Part shown: positions 27,601-37,100 of the stretch, in pieces
Layout of the letters: every line of letters starts with the position of its first letter
Numbering within the stretch: position 1 is the first letter of the stretch
DNA from: Gavia stellata
Taxonomy: Eukaryota; Chordata; Aves; Gaviiformes; Gaviidae
Direction: 5' to 3'
NCBI RefSeq assembly: GCF_030936135.1
Contig: NC_082594.1
Span: 105,625,020 to 105,689,019, forward strand
Length of the DNA: 64,000 nt
Position numbers and translations under genes: made by a program
The notes under the pieces: generated by a model
What the model saw: only the letters and a program-made list of their open reading frames with translations
Told to the model about the DNA's origin: nothing
The model's database searches: none

Positions 27601-30600
27601 AAGTATGACACTAAGCCTTACTTTGAGAAAAATATTCCTAAATGGGATCGCCAGCTGCAGGGAACCAATGATAAACAGACTGTCCTCAGAAGTGCTGCAA
27701 CAGAAAGATGACATTTTGAGTGTTGATGGACTCTAAGTAGATCATACCATATGTAAACTTTTAAATCCCAATTTCGGAACTGAATTACTAGTTGTTCCTG
27801 CCCCTCCAAAAGCACCAACAACCAAACCTACACTCTCCCCCGCACAAACAAGGGAAGCTTGCTTACTGCTACTGCAGAAGATTCACATGCATGCCACTGT
27901 CCATCTTTAGTGAAGAAATATCACTATTATTTACTCATGTGAAATTATGAGAAAAATGGATTTTTTTTAATATCAGTTGTACAAGAAGGTTCTCCCATAC
28001 TTAAGAAGAAGGCTTCCCTTTCGTGACCAGCAGAGAAGAAGCTAAAGCACTTGGGGTACCCTTTGAGGAAGAGTAAAAGCCTTTGCTAACATTTTTAGCT
28101 TGCTTCTTTAAAAACAGCTCTGCACACCCCCCCCAACTCATTCTGGCCGTCATCTCAACGCATCTGGAGGAAAAGAAGGTTATCAGAAGTAGTCAACATG
28201 GATTCACCAAGGGGAAGTCATGTCTGACCAATCTGATAGCCTTCTACGATGGCATGACTGGATGGCTAGATGAGGGGAGGATGTGGATGTTGTCTACCTT
28301 GACCTCAGCAAGGCTTTCGACACCGTCTCCCACATCACCCTCATAGGCAAGCTTGGGATGTGTGGGTTAGAAGTATGGACAGTGGGGTGGATTGAAAACT
28401 GGCTGATCGACAGAGCTCAGAGGGTTGTGATTAGTGGCACAGAGTCTAGTTGGAGGTGTGTAACCAGTGGTGTTCCCCAGGGGTCAGTACTGGGTCCAGT
28501 CCTGTTCAATATATTCATCAATGACCTGGATGAAGGAATAGAGTGTGCCCTCAGCAAGTTTGCTGATGACACAAAACTGGGAGGAGTGGCAGACACACCG
28601 GAAGGCTGCGCTGCCATTCAGCGTGACCTGGACAGGCTGGAGAGTTGGGCAGAGAGGAACCTTATGAAATTCAACAAAGGCAAGGGTAGGGTACTGCCCC
28701 TGGGGAGGAATAACCCCATGCATCAGTACAGGTTAGGGGCTGACCTGCTGGAGAGCAGCTCTGTGGAAAGGGACTTGGGAGTCTGATGGACAACAGAATA
28801 ACCATGAGCCAGCAATGTGCCCTTGTGGCCAAGAAGGCCAATGGCATCCTGGGGTGCATCAAGAACAGTATGGCAAGCAGGTCAAGGGAGGTTATCCTCT
28901 GCCTCTACTCTGCCCTGGTGAGGCCGCCTCTGGAGTACTGTGTCCAGTTCTGGGCTCCCCGGTTCAAGAAGGACAGGGAACTGCTGGAGAGGGTACAGCA
29001 AAGGGCTATGAAGATGATTAGGGGACTGGAACATCTTTCTTATGAGGAAAGGCTGAGGGACTTGGGTGTTTTTAGTCTGGAGAAGAGAAGACTGAGGGAG
29101 GATCTTATCAATGCTTCTAAATACTTAAGGGCTGAGTGCCAGGAGGATGGGGCCAGTCCTTTTTCAGTGGTGCCCAGGGACAGGACAAGAGGTAATGGGC
29201 ACAAACTTGGTCATAGGAAGTTCCATCTAAACATGAGGAGGAACTTCTTTCCTTTGAGGGTGGTAGAGCACTGGAACAAGCTGCCCAGAGAGGTTGTGGA
29301 GTCTCCTTCTCTGGAGATATTCAAAACTCGCCTGGACATGTTCCTGTGCAATCTGCTCTAGGTGAACCTGCTCTGGTGGGGGGGTTGGACTAGATGATCT
29401 CCAGAGGTCCCTTCCAACCCCTATCATTCTGTGATTCTATGAAAGATGATCCCACGTATTTTGTTAAGTCAGTCAGCTAAAGAGAAAAGGTGAAGTTGAA
29501 GTTCAACTGCTTGTGAGTTCTTACCTAATCATTTGTGATGTCATTAGCCAGTGTCTGCAGCAGAACCTGGCAGTTACCGTGTTGCTCCTGAAATGGTCTG
29601 CAGTAGGAAATACAGGTATATTTTTTGTGGTTGTTTCCTGTATTATCTTTGTGTAATTCAGTTAAATAGCCAATGAGAAGACCTCATCCAGGCTCAATTA
29701 GATCTGCTAATCACAGTGGTAGTTTTAACTCTCATTATTAATGCCAGATGCCCTATGGTATTCACAATTACCAGAAATACATGTCCTATGACATGAACAA
29801 GGAATTGTTGCAATGTTAAAGCTGAGAAAACGGGACCTCAGAGGCCAAGCGAGAGCAAAAGCAAGTCCTCCACTTGCATACATCCCCCTTAAACAGAAGA
29901 AAACAAGAGGAATTGCAATTGTCTTGATGTGACATTTCCAGGTACGTTTCCTGCCTCCTGTACGCAGTGAGGGAAGACACTCATCCTAACTTTTTCTTTT
30001 GCACATGCAACATCAGGCTATGGGGCCAGTAACCTGAACTAAGTATACTGCAGGGCCAGCCAGGGACCAGCTCTCTCTGCCTCCTCTCTGCTGGAGAGAA
30101 AGAGAGAGAGATGAGAGAGACAAAGCCCTTACCACAGAACAGCATTACTTCTGGCTGAGGCCTCTCAGAAATAGAGAGCCCCGTCCAAGTAGCATGCCTA
30201 GTTTAAGGGAAATAGCAAAACTTGCTCAAATGCAGCAAAGGCCATGATTTCTAAGAGACATGCCAATAACTCACAGCCAAAGTTTCTTCTGAGCCCTGAG
30301 GATCTAACCAAGAGGGTGAATTGTGAAGGTTATAACATAAGCTAGAGAGAGCAGCATGTCTCCCTTTTAAAGACAAGAAGCTCTTCCAACCAAGTCCTCA
30401 ATTTTTACCTGTTCTAGAAGCATTTGGGTAACTTGTGCAGCGTCACCACAGTCATAAAAGAAAAAAGTTAGGCTGAACATTAGAAACAAGCATTGCTTTT
30501 CTGTAGTTAATTTTCATTTGTTTGTTTATATTTAAGAAGCTTACTGTCATCTCACAGCCTATGTTATGGTGTCTAAGAGTCTGTGCAGGTTTGTAGACCA

Positions 30601-33600
30601 CCCTGCAGTCTATAGCAAAGAAATACTGCTTCTCAACTAAAACAGCAAGAGAAGGAACCTTCCTTTGATGCCTCTTCCCCCCATTCCCTCTCCAAAAAAA
30701 AATAAGTAGTCTGGTTTATAGTATTATGTTGTACAGCTATTACTAGAGAAGTATGCAGTCTTACAAATTTAAGAAACCCCATCTCACTTGAATATGGACT
30801 CAGATTTAGAAATCAGAGTAAGTCCCTACCAAGTTAATCCAGCAGACAAAGAGGGTTCAACAGAAGACTGGGGGTTGACAATATTCTCAATTTTGAGTAC
30901 ACCAGTTGTACATCACATGTAATCAGAGAGCATAGTTTAAAGACTTCCACTGTCAATTCCTACAGCAAATGCAGTCACGCTTTATGATTTCTTGTTGGGA
31001 GCGGGGGGGGGGGGGGTGGGGGGTGGGGTGGGGTGGGGGGGTGGGGGTGGAGACGAGACACAGAGGTGCTAGACCCCAAAAGCCTTTTGTATCTGGTTGA
31101 AAGATTCCCGAGCACTAAGGAGTGTTTGTTTTAAAGCCAAAAACAAACAAACAAAACCTCACCTTATTTATTGCTCAAACTACCCTAGTGAGCTCTATCA
31201 AATGTTTATGTAAGACTACTATTTATTGCCTCTGCATTGTCCTCATACAGACACATTGTACTCAGCATCACCAGCCTAAGTTTAATTTCTAATGTACACT
31301 AATGCATGAAAAAAATCACACCTAGAAGCTTCACAAAAAGGCCAGTTCACCAGTATGTACTATCTCCTCCAGAGTAGCCATGATGATTAGTAACAATCAT
31401 TTCTCTATATTTTCTAACTGTCTTGCCAACAGAGCTCACAAATCTTACTCTGTGGCATCTTTTAAAACTTTCCAGCTAACATCAGATTCAGGAGCTCATG
31501 CTGACAGAGAATATGATTGAAGACCTCCAACTCCCTTACTTTCCCTCAAATTTAAGGTGAAAAAGAAGATTTACCTCAGAGAAACCACTATTTCTGTGGG
31601 TCATTAATATTTCTTAGTAGGTTCTCACTGAAAAGCAATCCAAACCTCATCTATCTCAGCACTGTTTTTGGCTATGCTGATGTCCTTTGACCAACTTATA
31701 CAGCTCTTAATTTCTGCAGCTGAACTACCAAGCAAGTTCTCTAGACCTACTTCACAATATAACGTTCACACACTTCAGGTATCAATCACTACCTTCCTTT
31801 CCTCCTTAGTTTCTGCCCATTCCCCACTATCTCTATGGCACATTGCACCCCAGTCCCACATAAGAGACCACTCAGCCCTTATGTCTGACTTGGATGCCAG
31901 TATTACTCGGTCTTACTGGTAATGTGAACATACTCCAGCCACAGAAGCAGCAGCAGACTCCTGATTGCCTGGATTTCTGCCTGGATTTCCTCCGGCTCAC
32001 ACAAACAAACAGCATTTGCACACCCACCTACAGTCACTTTCTTCACGTGACAACTTCTTATCAGGACCTTGCTAGTAAACTTTCTCCCCACCTGATGTTT
32101 CTTGGGAATTGGGACAGGAAGAGGGAAAAAAAATGCAAGTCTGACAACAATGTACGCACCAGACTTTGATCCACTGTACTGCTTCCAAACCACCCTCTAT
32201 CATTTCCTCACTGGTCAAAGCCAGAACTGCCAACAGACACAACTAACCAGAAGGCTGAGCAGCCTGAAGATGCTGAAACCTGTCACCAAAAAAAACCACA
32301 GCAGCCTCATCTGCTCAGATATACCCATGCAATTAACAACACATGAGAAAAAAGAATTATTATTATTTACTGTATAAAAGAGAAAGTCTGTGCTAGCTGC
32401 CTATCTAACAGCCCAAAATTTCCGTAAGGTCTCTTAGAAGCAAAGAGAGAGGAAAAGAAAAACTGCCACCAAACCAAAGACCTAACAGACACATGTCACT
32501 TCAAGTCTGTCCTTGACGGGACTCATCCCTCCTCTGCAAAAGAGGAGTTTCCACACACACAAATTTCTATTAGGTGAGGAAGAATGAAAGGTAAACTACA
32601 AAGCATCAGCACCGTGGATGTTCCGCACATACAACAGATTGAGAACACATCCCAAATGGTCACTTCATTGCAAGACTGTGCTACATAATTCTTTTCAAAA
32701 TGTTATTTCCATGTACAGCCTCTTTCTCTAAAATACCAGCAAGACACAAGAAGCATACAACAGGAGCACAGTAAGACGTGATGTGGAAGTGACAGCCTTA
32801 TCACACGACTGGCACTGTTAACACTGTATATTAGTTCACTGCTTCTTCACAGGTATGTGGCTCCATGATCTATTTTTTCATATTTCCCTGTGGTTTCTGA
32901 GCAGGGCAGCTTTTGCCAACTTATTCTAACATCTCCTCCACCACCACCCCCCCTTTTTTTTTTTAATGAGTTAGACAATAGGACCACAAAAATATTGGAA
33001 ACATAAGTATGTTCTGGGGCTGCAGCATCTAGTCCTGGCAACAGAAAACATGCTCTTGTCACTTGCTCATTCATCTTGTAAAGGCCATCAGAAAAGCAAA
33101 CTACGCAGCCTGCATCCTTAAGTTTGCCTCACTGCAGAAAGCCACTGGCTTGCGCTGAAACGGGCCCGGCTTAGAAGAGGTTACATCTGTGTGAAAACAA
33201 GAGACACATGGAAATAATCAGCGCGCACTCCCGCGGCTGCAGCGAACGACGCGTTCGCTTTTATTTCGCTGTTGGAGACGCAACTTGGCTCCTCTCGCTC
33301 CGGGGGCGAGGGAGGGGAAACGGCGTCCCGCCACGGCTCCCCTCGCCCTGAAGAGGCTCCCCGGGCCGGGCAGCGGGGGCGGGCGCGGCTCGCGGCGGGG
33401 CCGGGCAGGGCCCGGGCGGCGGCCGGGGAAGGGGCTGAGCGAGCCGGGCGCCCCCGGGCCGAGCCCTCCCCCGTCAGGACACACACGCTTCGGGGGCACC
33501 GCCCCCCCCCCCCCGGCCAGGGAGCCCAGCGCCGTAGCGGTGCGGAGAGCCCAGCGATCGGGGCGCTCCTGGAGGGAGCGGTACGCGATAGTCCCCGTGC

Positions 33601-33687
33601 CTGCTCCGCGGGGAAGGGACGCGGCCACTTACAGCTCAGGACCCCCAAGTAACCGAGGAGCAGCAGGCGAAGGCTGCGGCTCGCCAT
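499..33687 (-). CDS. JAM2: JAM2 junctional adhesion molecule 2, exons 1-6 (3' part beyond window)
   Basis: JAM2 (JAM-B) is a single-pass immunoglobulin-superfamily receptor of endothelial and other cell junctions that binds JAM3 and integrins. Six minus-strand coding exons join in frame: 33687-33633, 10071-10006, 5581-5468, 4249-4097, 2271-2066 and 601-499 (55, 66, 114, 153, 206 and 103 nt; 232 codons plus one base). The order is a hydrophobic signal peptide (exons 1-2), a V-type Ig domain (exons 3-4; cysteines in AILSC and YRCE), and a C2-type Ig domain (exons 5-6; cysteines in VELSC and GEYFC). Possible N-glycosylation sites are NVT in exon 4 and NIT in exon 5. Every junction is GT-AG and the phases agree. 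Human JAM2 has about 298 residues, so the transmembrane segment, tail and PDZ-binding end lie left of position 1. The gene is divergent from MRPL39, as in human. The identity is known from the family; the exon joins are read directly. Confidence 0.95.
602..2065 (-). other. JAM2: JAM2 intron 5
   Basis: 1.46 kb of AT-rich intron with short A/T homopolymers (for example near 988-1000). No repeat family or further exon was recognised. Confidence 0.7.
2066..2271 (-). CDS. JAM2: JAM2 coding exon 5 (first part of C2-type Ig domain)
   Basis: The acceptor is CATTGTCCAG (AG at 2273-2272) and the donor is GTAAGT at 2065. The exon encodes [17 protein letters not shown], then [23 protein letters not shown], the NIT sequon and [11 protein letters not shown]. 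It aligns closely with human VAPAVPSCEVPSSALSG and ends at the same Gly-Thr-Leu. The length is 206 nt and it finishes in phase 0. The open reading beyond 2066 is intronic. Confidence 0.95.
2272..4096 (-). other. JAM2: JAM2 intron 4
   Basis: 1.8 kb intron, AT-rich with purine/pyrimidine-biased stretches. Nothing gene-like or repeat-like was recognised. Confidence 0.7.
4097..4249 (-). CDS. JAM2: JAM2 coding exon 4 (second half of V-type Ig domain)
   Basis: The acceptor is TTTAAAG (AG at 4251-4250) and the donor is GTACAA at 4096. The exon encodes [10 protein letters not shown]...[26 protein letters not shown]...ITLTVLG. DSGTYRC is the classic Y-x-C motif of Ig strand F, and RAEM is the conserved JAM sequence of the dimerisation region. 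NVT is a potential glycosylation site. The length is 153 nt, phase 1 to phase 1. Confidence 0.95.
4250..5467 (-). other. JAM2: JAM2 intron 3
   Basis: 1.2 kb intron, AT-rich, without recognised features. Confidence 0.7.
5468..5581 (-). CDS. JAM2: JAM2 coding exon 3 (first half of V-type Ig domain)
   Basis: The acceptor is a C-rich tract ending CCCCAG (AG at 5583-5582), and the donor is GTACAG at 5467. The exon encodes [10 protein letters not shown]...LRIEWKK...[12 protein letters not shown]. It carries the first Ig cysteine (AILSC) and the core tryptophan (EWKK). It aligns with human AILACKTPKK...RLEWKK...SVSFVYYQ. The length is 114 nt, phase 1 to phase 1. Confidence 0.93.
6280..7060. repeat. 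GT-rich low-complexity island, possible unclassified repeat
   Basis: About 0.8 kb of strand-asymmetric sequence rich in TG, GTG and CTGG on the plus strand. It contains a short alternating TG/CA stretch (6848-6905) and is clearly less AT-rich than the surrounding intron. No reading frame shows domain-like sequence and the edges are not sharp. It may be an old diverged repeat. Confidence 0.35.
8727..8925 (-). mobile_element. CR1: CR1 LINE 3'-end fragment
   Basis: The plus strand reads ACAGAATCACAGAAT, then a diverged 'aaggatcatcgagtccaactccctgctcc' type block and 'cctggggatcctgttcca'. This is the reverse complement of the usual CR1 3'-UTR and end of the reverse-transcriptase ORF. The copy is 5'-truncated and lies in JAM2 intron 2. 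The left edge is approximate to a few bases, the right edge to tens. Confidence 0.8.
9765..9832 (-). mobile_element. CR1: CR1 LINE 3' tail fragment
   Basis: CATAGAATCACAGAAT followed by 'aggacctctggggaacatctagtccaacccc' is the reverse complement of a CR1 3' terminus. Only about 70 bp remain, ending about 175 bp 3' of JAM2 exon 2 in the transcript direction. Confidence 0.8.
10006..10071 (-). CDS. JAM2: JAM2 coding exon 2 (66 nt micro-exon)
   Basis: This exon is too short for ordinary ORF tracking. On the minus strand a long pure-T tract and CCCCTTGCAG form an excellent acceptor (AG at 10073-10072). The exon then reads, with the T from exon 1, YHKVSG and onwards to AEEFK, and ends in G before GTACAG. 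Human JAM2 has YHKAYG at the same place and reaches YQEAIL over the next junction, 23 residues in both species. Phase 1 in and phase 1 out match exons 1 and 3. The middle of the segment is strongly diverged, as expected for the mature N-terminal tail before the first Ig strand. Confidence 0.88.
11399..12345 (-). mobile_element. CR1: CR1 LINE, truncated, C-terminal reverse-transcriptase region
   Basis: A minus-strand CR1 copy in JAM2 intron 1, same orientation as the gene. The 3' UTR (11399-11479) ends in CR1-type sequence. An open frame of 235 codons (12187-11480) carries the C-terminal conserved CR1 region (motifs [39 protein letters not shown]). The catalytic FADD box region is already lost at about 12300, where the sequence is scrambled, so the copy is dead. 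CR1 is a non-LTR retrotransposon abundant in birds. Confidence 0.93.
12622..13400. mobile_element. Avian endogenous-retrovirus LTR (apparently solo)
   Basis: Starts near TGTGGTGGGTTGACCTTGGC, the 5' motif of a widespread avian ERV LTR. An A-rich segment with AATAAAATT follows, then an imperfect tandem array of 'CTCC...ATGGGCTGCAG' units (about 12890-13125). Last is a GC-rich end with 'aggcgccgccat' and 'agccggctggaaccggctg' (about 13225-13320). No gag, pol or env sequence is found on either side, so it looks like a solo LTR left by recombination. The family name and 3' edge could not be fixed, and no clear target-site duplication was seen. Open frames across it in several phases (up to 263 codons) are side effects of its GC-rich composition. 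Confidence 0.75.
14058..14073. repeat. Poly(C) tract
   Basis: Sixteen consecutive C on the plus strand inside JAM2 intron 1. Its true length may be uncertain in the assembly. Confidence 0.95.
21017..21038. repeat. Poly(T) tract
   Basis: Twenty-two consecutive T preceded by GTTGGGTTTTGTTGGG in JAM2 intron 1. A poly(A) run also occurs at about 21725-21742. These look like slippage-prone homopolymers; no retrogene body adjoins them. Confidence 0.95.
28135..29443 (+). mobile_element. CR1: CR1 LINE, 5'-truncated, most of reverse-transcriptase domain
   Basis: A 1.3 kb plus-strand CR1 copy, antisense to JAM2. Motifs in order are [14 protein letters not shown] (about 28200), [16 protein letters not shown] (28286-28333), [11 protein letters not shown] (about 28464), the catalytic FADD box (about 28558-28569), and [15 protein letters not shown] (about 28910-28953). 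A frameshift near 28290 and a stop and frame change near 28784 break the ORF, so it cannot code for an active protein. The 3' UTR ends 'attctgtgattctatga' at about 29443. The C-terminal part remains open for 191 codons (28786-29361). Confidence 0.94.
30095..30120. repeat. (GA)n simple repeat
   Basis: Short GAGAGA-rich microsatellite in JAM2 intron 1. Confidence 0.85.
30995..31050. repeat. G-rich tract with G-quadruplex potential
   Basis: The plus strand is almost pure G, interrupted only by single T: a run of about fourteen G, then repeated GGGGTGGGGT units. Many four-G runs with one-base loops satisfy the usual G-quadruplex pattern. The JAM2 transcript carries the C-rich complement, while the G-rich strand is the transcription template. 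Confidence 0.9.
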
Positions 33688-34190
33688 CTTCCCAGCAACG
33701 GCCGCTCCCCACCGGCGGCAGCGGTTAATAACCGCCGGGCGACGCCGGCGGGGCGTGAGGCGCGGCCGGGGGGGGCGGCCCGGCCCGGCCTCGCCTCGGC
33801 CCGGGGCAACGGGGCGGCGCCTGGCGGGCCGGGGGCGCCCGGGGAGGCTGCCGTGAAGCAGGTGCGGCAGCCGGGGCGCAATGCCCGCGCCCGCTGGGCT
33901 CTGCCTCCGCGCCGGCGGAGCCTCCGCGCGCCGCTCCCGCCAGCCCTCCGCCGCCGCCCCCCCACAACTTGTAACATGTCCGAGGAGGCGCCCCCCCGCC
34001 CCGCGCTGGCTCCGAGCGCAGGGAGCCGCGGTGGCCGCGGGGCTGTGCTCCGCCTGCCCCCGCCCTTCCCCGGGGAGCCGCGGCGGGCAGCAGCTCCGCG
34101 CCAGCCCCGGGTGCGTTGCTCCCCTCCTCCCTCCTCGCCATGGGGCCAGCGCGGTGCCCCCGCGCATCCCGGGGCTGTACTGTATTGTGT
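33218..34190 (-). promoter_or_regulatory. JAM2: CpG island / JAM2 promoter region
   Basis: About 1 kb of very GC-rich, CpG-dense sequence centred on the JAM2 start codon (33687), flanked on both sides by AT-rich DNA. No TATA box is evident. The start codon overlaps a YY1-like AAGATGGCG. Long open frames here on both strands (up to 404 codons) come from the lack of stop codons in GC-rich DNA and are not genes. The transcription start is inferred to lie just above 33687. Confidence 0.8.
33633..33687 (-). CDS. JAM2: JAM2 coding exon 1 (start codon, signal peptide)
   Basis: The ATG lies at 33687-33685 in a strong context (A at -3, G at +4). It opens 18 codons reading [18 protein letters not shown] plus one base, a typical positively charged then hydrophobic signal peptide. 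The exon ends at a consensus donor GTAAGT (33632-33627), leaving phase 1. That fits exon 2, where T plus AT makes the Tyr of the conserved YHK. The start codon overlaps AAGATGGCG (33690-33682), which matches the YY1 consensus often found at CpG-island starts. The human N-terminus has a similar leucine-rich leader. Confidence 0.88.
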
Positions 34191-37100
34191 TCAGCAGCTC
34201 TTCCCTCCGAACTACTGAACGATTTTTGAACTGTGAGGTCTTCATAAGCTCAAGGACATTTGTTGCGACAGAGCGGACTTTCATTACGAAAAGCTGAAAC
34301 TTCTCAAAGAAGACCATAGTCCCTGTTGGTACATTTCCCGCAGTCAAACCCACCCGGGGTGGAAGTGGGAGTAACAAGGTGAAATCACGAAACAAAAATT
34401 TCGACGTTGCGGATGAAAAGAAAGCAATGTGATGGTGAGGCGCTGCTTTAAGCAGCCTTTAAACAGAGTCACAGACTTCTTGTGCCTGTACAGCTGGACT
34501 GGGCAAAATCCCACCTACCGTAGGGCACATCCGTTAACCAGCAGAAGATGGACTACTCGGTGACCTTCAAAGCCTTTTTTATTAATAGTTTGTACCAGTC
34601 TAGGAGATTCTTGATTAAATATACAAGAGGTGTAATGGCCCTTTAAATTTATGTATCAAGAAAAATTACTCATTGTGACAGTTAATAGTGCATCTGAATG
34701 GTTTCTAACGACATCTTAAAAATGTATTACGACTGATGTAATACAGTTCTATAACAAGAAAAGTATCATAAGCATTTCTTTGATAATCAGAACAGCAATG
34801 TTGGCTATGTTTTGTTAGACTGTAGCAAAATGAGGAATGTCTATTTACAAATAATATCTCTAGCAGCTATTTTAATGGAGACCAAAGAAGTAGAATGCCG
34901 TGATGCTCTTCACATCAAAATCTTCTTAGCTTATTTTTCACATGCAAAAATGTATATAGAATACAAGTAATATTTCTGCAAAAAATGTGCATATATATAT
35001 ATGTCCAGTTTATATTACCAGTATAATGGCGACATGCATTTAATAAAATCAAAACTATTTCATAGACAACAGAAAAGTTCTTTATTTTGTGTGGCCCAGC
35101 ACATCGTAGCTTTAAGCATATACAAAGTTTCATTGATTTCAGTAGGACTGCTTCACTGTTTAAAGCCACAGGTGATAAAAACACCATGTTGATACAAAAC
35201 TGAAATATATGGGAGGAGCCTGGTGGAAAAGGTATAGAGGTGGGGAATGTTAAGACATGGCAGTACAGAATTAAATTGCGGGATAGCTCATAGAATGACT
35301 ACTAAAGCTGACGTAATGACAATGAATCAATGAGGGGAATGAAGAGACAAATTGTGAGAAGGTATCCCATTAGATGATGGGATGAAGTTTAGACTAGTAC
35401 AGTAGTCTTTCCACCACAGTAAACATTCAGTTCTAATTGCCCAAATACATAGACTCACATATAGGGTTTAATTTGGATTTCATTAACATGATTCTTATAC
35501 CACAGTAAATCCACTTAAATGCATAGGGTTTATATAAGCATGAGGTCAGAGTAAAATTCCTTTTTTTTTTTTTCTGTTCACTGTTTTGTTTCTTTGGCAA
35601 GTGAAGCAAATACACAGTGTACAGGGTCGTCTCCCCAGCATTTCTCTGACATTGTCTAGCACAGTTTCACAGTACTTTCACAGTTTCTTTACATTTTGCT
35701 CTTTTATTTCAGCAATGACTAGATCATGCTTTCTCTGCTTGCTTTATACAATTGCAGGAAACCCCAGGAACTAAATGAGAGTATTCTGAATGCATTTATA
35801 GAATCATTGGAAGACTGGTTGTAACGCATATAGTTCATTTAATGTGTATACATTTTCAGTATGGTCTTTGCTGAACAAAGGTATTCTTAAAAATACTGTA
35901 AGGACCTTGTTAGAAGAGTACAAGACTGCTATCCATATTTTTAATCTTTTTAAGTAAGGCGTAGTAAAAATATTTTCATCAAACAGCACATAGAGCCCAA
36001 CATGGAAGAATTTGTTTGAGATACTCAGTTTAACAGTTATTCTTGGAGAGTTTTCCACAGAGACTCCTTTTTAGAATAATAAAAATAGTCTACAATTAAC
36101 ATCTGCACACAGAATGTCAGTCAAGAATAGCTATCTTATTTTGTAATAACTATTGTAGTCAAGTTCTCTGTGTAGAAAAGCCTTTACGAATTGTGTGGAA
36201 GTGCAACATGATTTCAAGACTTTACTGCTTCTTAATGATCTCAATAATTTATAAGCCAAAGGATTACCCTCATTTCATTAGATGATATTTTAGATAAATC
36301 TACATTCTTACGTTGCAATGGAATTCTTTCTCCTTTTAATGAAACTTACTATTGCAAATACGGAGTGCTGATGATAATCTGCTCTAACAATACAAGTTTA
36401 CCACTTTTATTATGGCACCATCACTCTGTTAAAGAGCTTTGTGCAAAAACAGTTTTGAAAAATAAATTGCAAAAATTCTGTGAAACAGTATAAGCCAAAA
36501 CTCTGACTCTGCATTTTGGGAATATTTGCTTTTTCTTAGCTATAGGATGATAAAAATGAATAGAGAGAAATTAGTCTATATTAAGAAAATGCTCCTTTTG
36601 GTGATTTCTCCACTCAAAATAGGTTTTATTTTGCAGGGGGTACAAAACCAAATCACCCTAGATTTATTTTTCTGCACCTTGCATGCTGATTTCTAGAATA
36701 ACTTTGAGGTATAATAATAAAAAAATCAGTACAACATATTAGAATGGCAAAATGTGGTTACAAAGGTGTTGTGATGTAAATGCTCAAACACATTACAGAT
36801 AGGTAAGAGAGGAAGATGATTATGATTCCTATTCTCAAAAACATGCGTAGGATGGGGGAAAAGTACTGCACTACAAGATGAGAACTGGCTGTGTAATGAA
36901 CACTTAGAAGAGTAAGATGTTAATTCCTATGTAATCACTCATCTGTCATGGCTTACACGTACCAAACTAGGAGACATTCATGGGAGAGCTAATGAATGTT
37001 CATCCTTGAACTGTTGTTAAAAAAAAAAAAAAAGTTTAATGAAAGGCAATGCTTCCTTAGTATATCCCATTCAGGCATAAACCTGACATATCTCAAGTTT

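Larger units (their letters stand above)
10072..33632 (-). other. JAM2: JAM2 intron 1 (23.6 kb)
   Basis: The large first intron holds a CR1 (11399-12345), an avian ERV LTR (about 12622-13400), a second CR1 (about 28135-29443), a C16 tract (14058-14073), a T22 tract (21017-21038) and a G-rich tract (30995-31050). The stretches 13.4-28.1 kb and 29.5-33.2 kb otherwise show AT-rich sequence with only short noise ORFs. Nothing in them could be assigned to a gene. Confidence 0.7.

Noticed and set aside
33181..34395. 404-codon minus-strand open frame and several 110-147-codon frames on both strands
   Set aside because: They lie in the CpG island, are rich in Pro/Arg/Ala/Gly in every frame, and only the short [11 protein letters not shown] segment up to the GTAAGT donor belongs to a gene (JAM2 exon 1).
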